Virus record (IMG/VR): IMGVR_UViG_3300027896_000109
Location: 1 to 38,289 of that record
DNA from: a virus
DNA length: 38,289 nt
Reading direction: 5' to 3' (one strand)
Every line of letters begins with the position of its first letter. Position 1 is the stretch's first letter. The notes under the pieces were generated by a model. It had not been told where the DNA came from, made no database searches, and was given only the letters and a program-made list of their open reading frames with translations. Positions 37,247-38,289 of this stretch are shown piece by piece. The position numbers were made by a program, and so were the translations under genes.

Positions 37247-38289
37247 GTCGGGGCGCTCCGTTCGGTGGTCGTCGCCAGGCGGCGATATTGGCCGGTGGCC
37301 GCGGGGGTGGCGCCGTCCCCTTGATAAAGGGTCCAGGTGCCGTCGGCGTTGAGGACCACCAATTTATTCATCGCCAGCCAGGCCAACTTGCGGATTAGGT
37401 CGCCTAAGGAGTTGAGCGTCAGGGCGGCCCCGTCCCCCAGGTCGGCGCCGAGGATCTCGGCCAGGGAGAGATCGTTGAGGGCATTGATCGCCGCCAGCAC
37501 CCCGGACAGGTCAGTTGTGGGAATCCCGGCAATAGCCGCCTCCAGTTCCGTCTGGGTGGGCGGGTCATAGGAGACCAAGGCTGCTCCAGCCCCGGCCTCG
37601 GCGTGGGTAGCAACATTGCCTTCCAGGGCCAGGTCGGAGATATCCGGGAGCACCGCGATAATGGCTGCCTGCGCCGCATCCAACTCGCCCTTGGTGGCTC
37701 CCTGGGTGGCATCATGCAGCGCATCCAGGGTCTGCTTGGTCCCGGAAATCGTGAACCCGGCCTTGTCGGTCAGGACCGCCGGCAGGAACCCGGACACATC
37801 AGCCGCGGCCAGGGTCGCCGGGGATTTACCCATGACCGCCCCTGGTTTAGCCGGGCCGTAAGTAGTTAGGGCTGCCCCAGCCCCGGCCTCTGCATGGGAG
37901 GCGACATTCCCTTCCAGGGCCACGGCCCCGGCACTCAGGTTATCAAGGTAGCCCGCCCTTAAGGCCGTCAACCGGGTCAGAAGAGTATCAACATCCGCCG
38001 GGATATTGAGTGACCCTAGCTCATCGAGGTATCCGGCCCGATCCGCGGTCAGCCGGGATTCCAAGTCATCCACGTATTCTTTAATGGCCTTTAAAGTTTC
38101 TGTGGACCAACCTGAACCTTTGATTGCCGTCAAACTTGCCTCCAAAGCCTGGGCATCCTTAATGGCCTTTAGGGTCTCGGTTGACCAACTGGCCCCCTTG
38201 ATCGCCGTCAGGGTCGCTTCCAGGGCCGCCGCCCCAGCCGAGAGATTATCTAGATAACCGGCCCGAGTCGCCGTCAGCCGGGATAGATC
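37228..38289 (-). CDS. Repeat-rich structural protein, cut by the right edge
   Basis: The frame is open from 38289 to 37228, at least 353 residues; the beginning is missing. The apparent TTG start at 38145 is only the first in-frame start-like codon. It is built of repeats: RLTATRAGYLDNLSAGA-like units, LTAIKG-x-x-WSTETLKAIK twice, and ALEGNVASHAEAGAGAAL / ALEGNVATHAEAGAGAAL. It ends NADGTWTLYQGDGATPAATG and RRLATTTERSAPTWPEII. Such repeats occur in phage fibres and head or neck appendages. In this position, between head and tail-completion genes, a head/neck fibre is likely. Confidence 0.7.
   Translation of the reverse strand, partial: DLSRLTATRAGYLDNLSAGAAALEATLTAIKGASWSTETLKAIKDAQALEASLTAIKGSGWSTETLKAIKEYVDDLESRLTADRAGYLDELGSLNIPADVDTLLTRLTALRAGYLDNLSAGAVALEGNVASHAEAGAGAALTTYGPAKPGAVMGKSPATLAAADVSGFLPAVLTDKAGFTISGTKQTLDALHDATQGATKGELDAAQAAIIAVLPDISDLALEGNVATHAEAGAGAALVSYDPPTQTELEAAIAGIPTTDLSGVLAAINALNDLSLAEILGADLGDGAALTLNSLGDLIRKLAWLAMNKLVVLNADGTWTLYQGDGATPAATGQYRRLATTTERSAPTWPEII

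Noticed and set aside
37228-38289. CRISPR-like repeats
   Set aside because: The repeats are in frame, degenerate and irregularly spaced; they encode protein repeats. No cas gene is present.

Overview
The window is almost entirely the genome of a temperate, long-tailed (siphovirus-like) phage with a GC-rich backbone. There is no bacterial housekeeping gene. The host cannot be named with certainty. The attachment core matches the 3' end of a bacterial tmRNA (ssrA) gene, and two C6T3/A3G6 hairpins look like chromosomal intergenic repeats. With the high GC this fits a deltaproteobacterial (Desulfobacterota-like) host, but that is inference.

Layout. (1) 1-11146, minus strand: head and packaging module, in transcription order small terminase, large terminase, a five-gene glycan/methyl/HTH insert, gpW-like connector, lambda-type portal, S49 protease with an internal scaffold start, decoration protein, coiled-coil protein, Mu gpT-like major capsid protein, and the start of one more gene cut by the window edge. 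(2) 11147-11534: non-coding, repeat-bearing, the expected place of cos. (3) 11535-17195, minus: early and replication genes (primase-helicase, small zinc-ribbon and hypothetical proteins, two HTH regulators), with one plus-strand gene embedded at 16723. (4) 17278-19122, plus: LexA/CI-like repressor followed by two low-GC probable cargo genes and a terminator. (5) 19156-21774, plus: a second early operon of very small proteins ending in a strikingly AT-rich gene. (6) 21794-23211: integrase promoter, tyrosine integrase, terminator and attP. (7) 23214-38289, minus: lysis cassette (nested spanins, putative holin, M15 endolysin), tail tip and fibre-like proteins, tape measure, tail chaperone pair with a -1 frameshift, tail tube, tail completion protein, and a repeat-rich protein cut by the right edge.

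How it works together. Two near-identical sigma70-type promoters (17259-17232 leftward, 19156-19183 rightward) share their upstream sequence and a 9-bp element. The simplest reading is that the repressor encoded beside the first one silences both. The leftward transcript runs through replication and packaging into head genes, and on the circular genome through tail and lysis genes to a terminator beside attP. Because attP lies inside the window with phage genes on both sides, the sequence is not a simple integrated prophage. It is a phage-form or circularly permuted genome opened between head and tail genes, or two prophages in tandem. The two window ends do not join in frame, so some sequence is missing.

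Most unusual points: an early gene that carries a close copy of a 32-residue stretch of the tape-measure C-terminus; a glycosyltransferase/methyltransferase cassette translationally coupled to the large terminase; the paired promoters; a well-formed A-AAA-AAC frameshift site; an internal scaffold start; and three apparent frame breaks next to otherwise good start sites.
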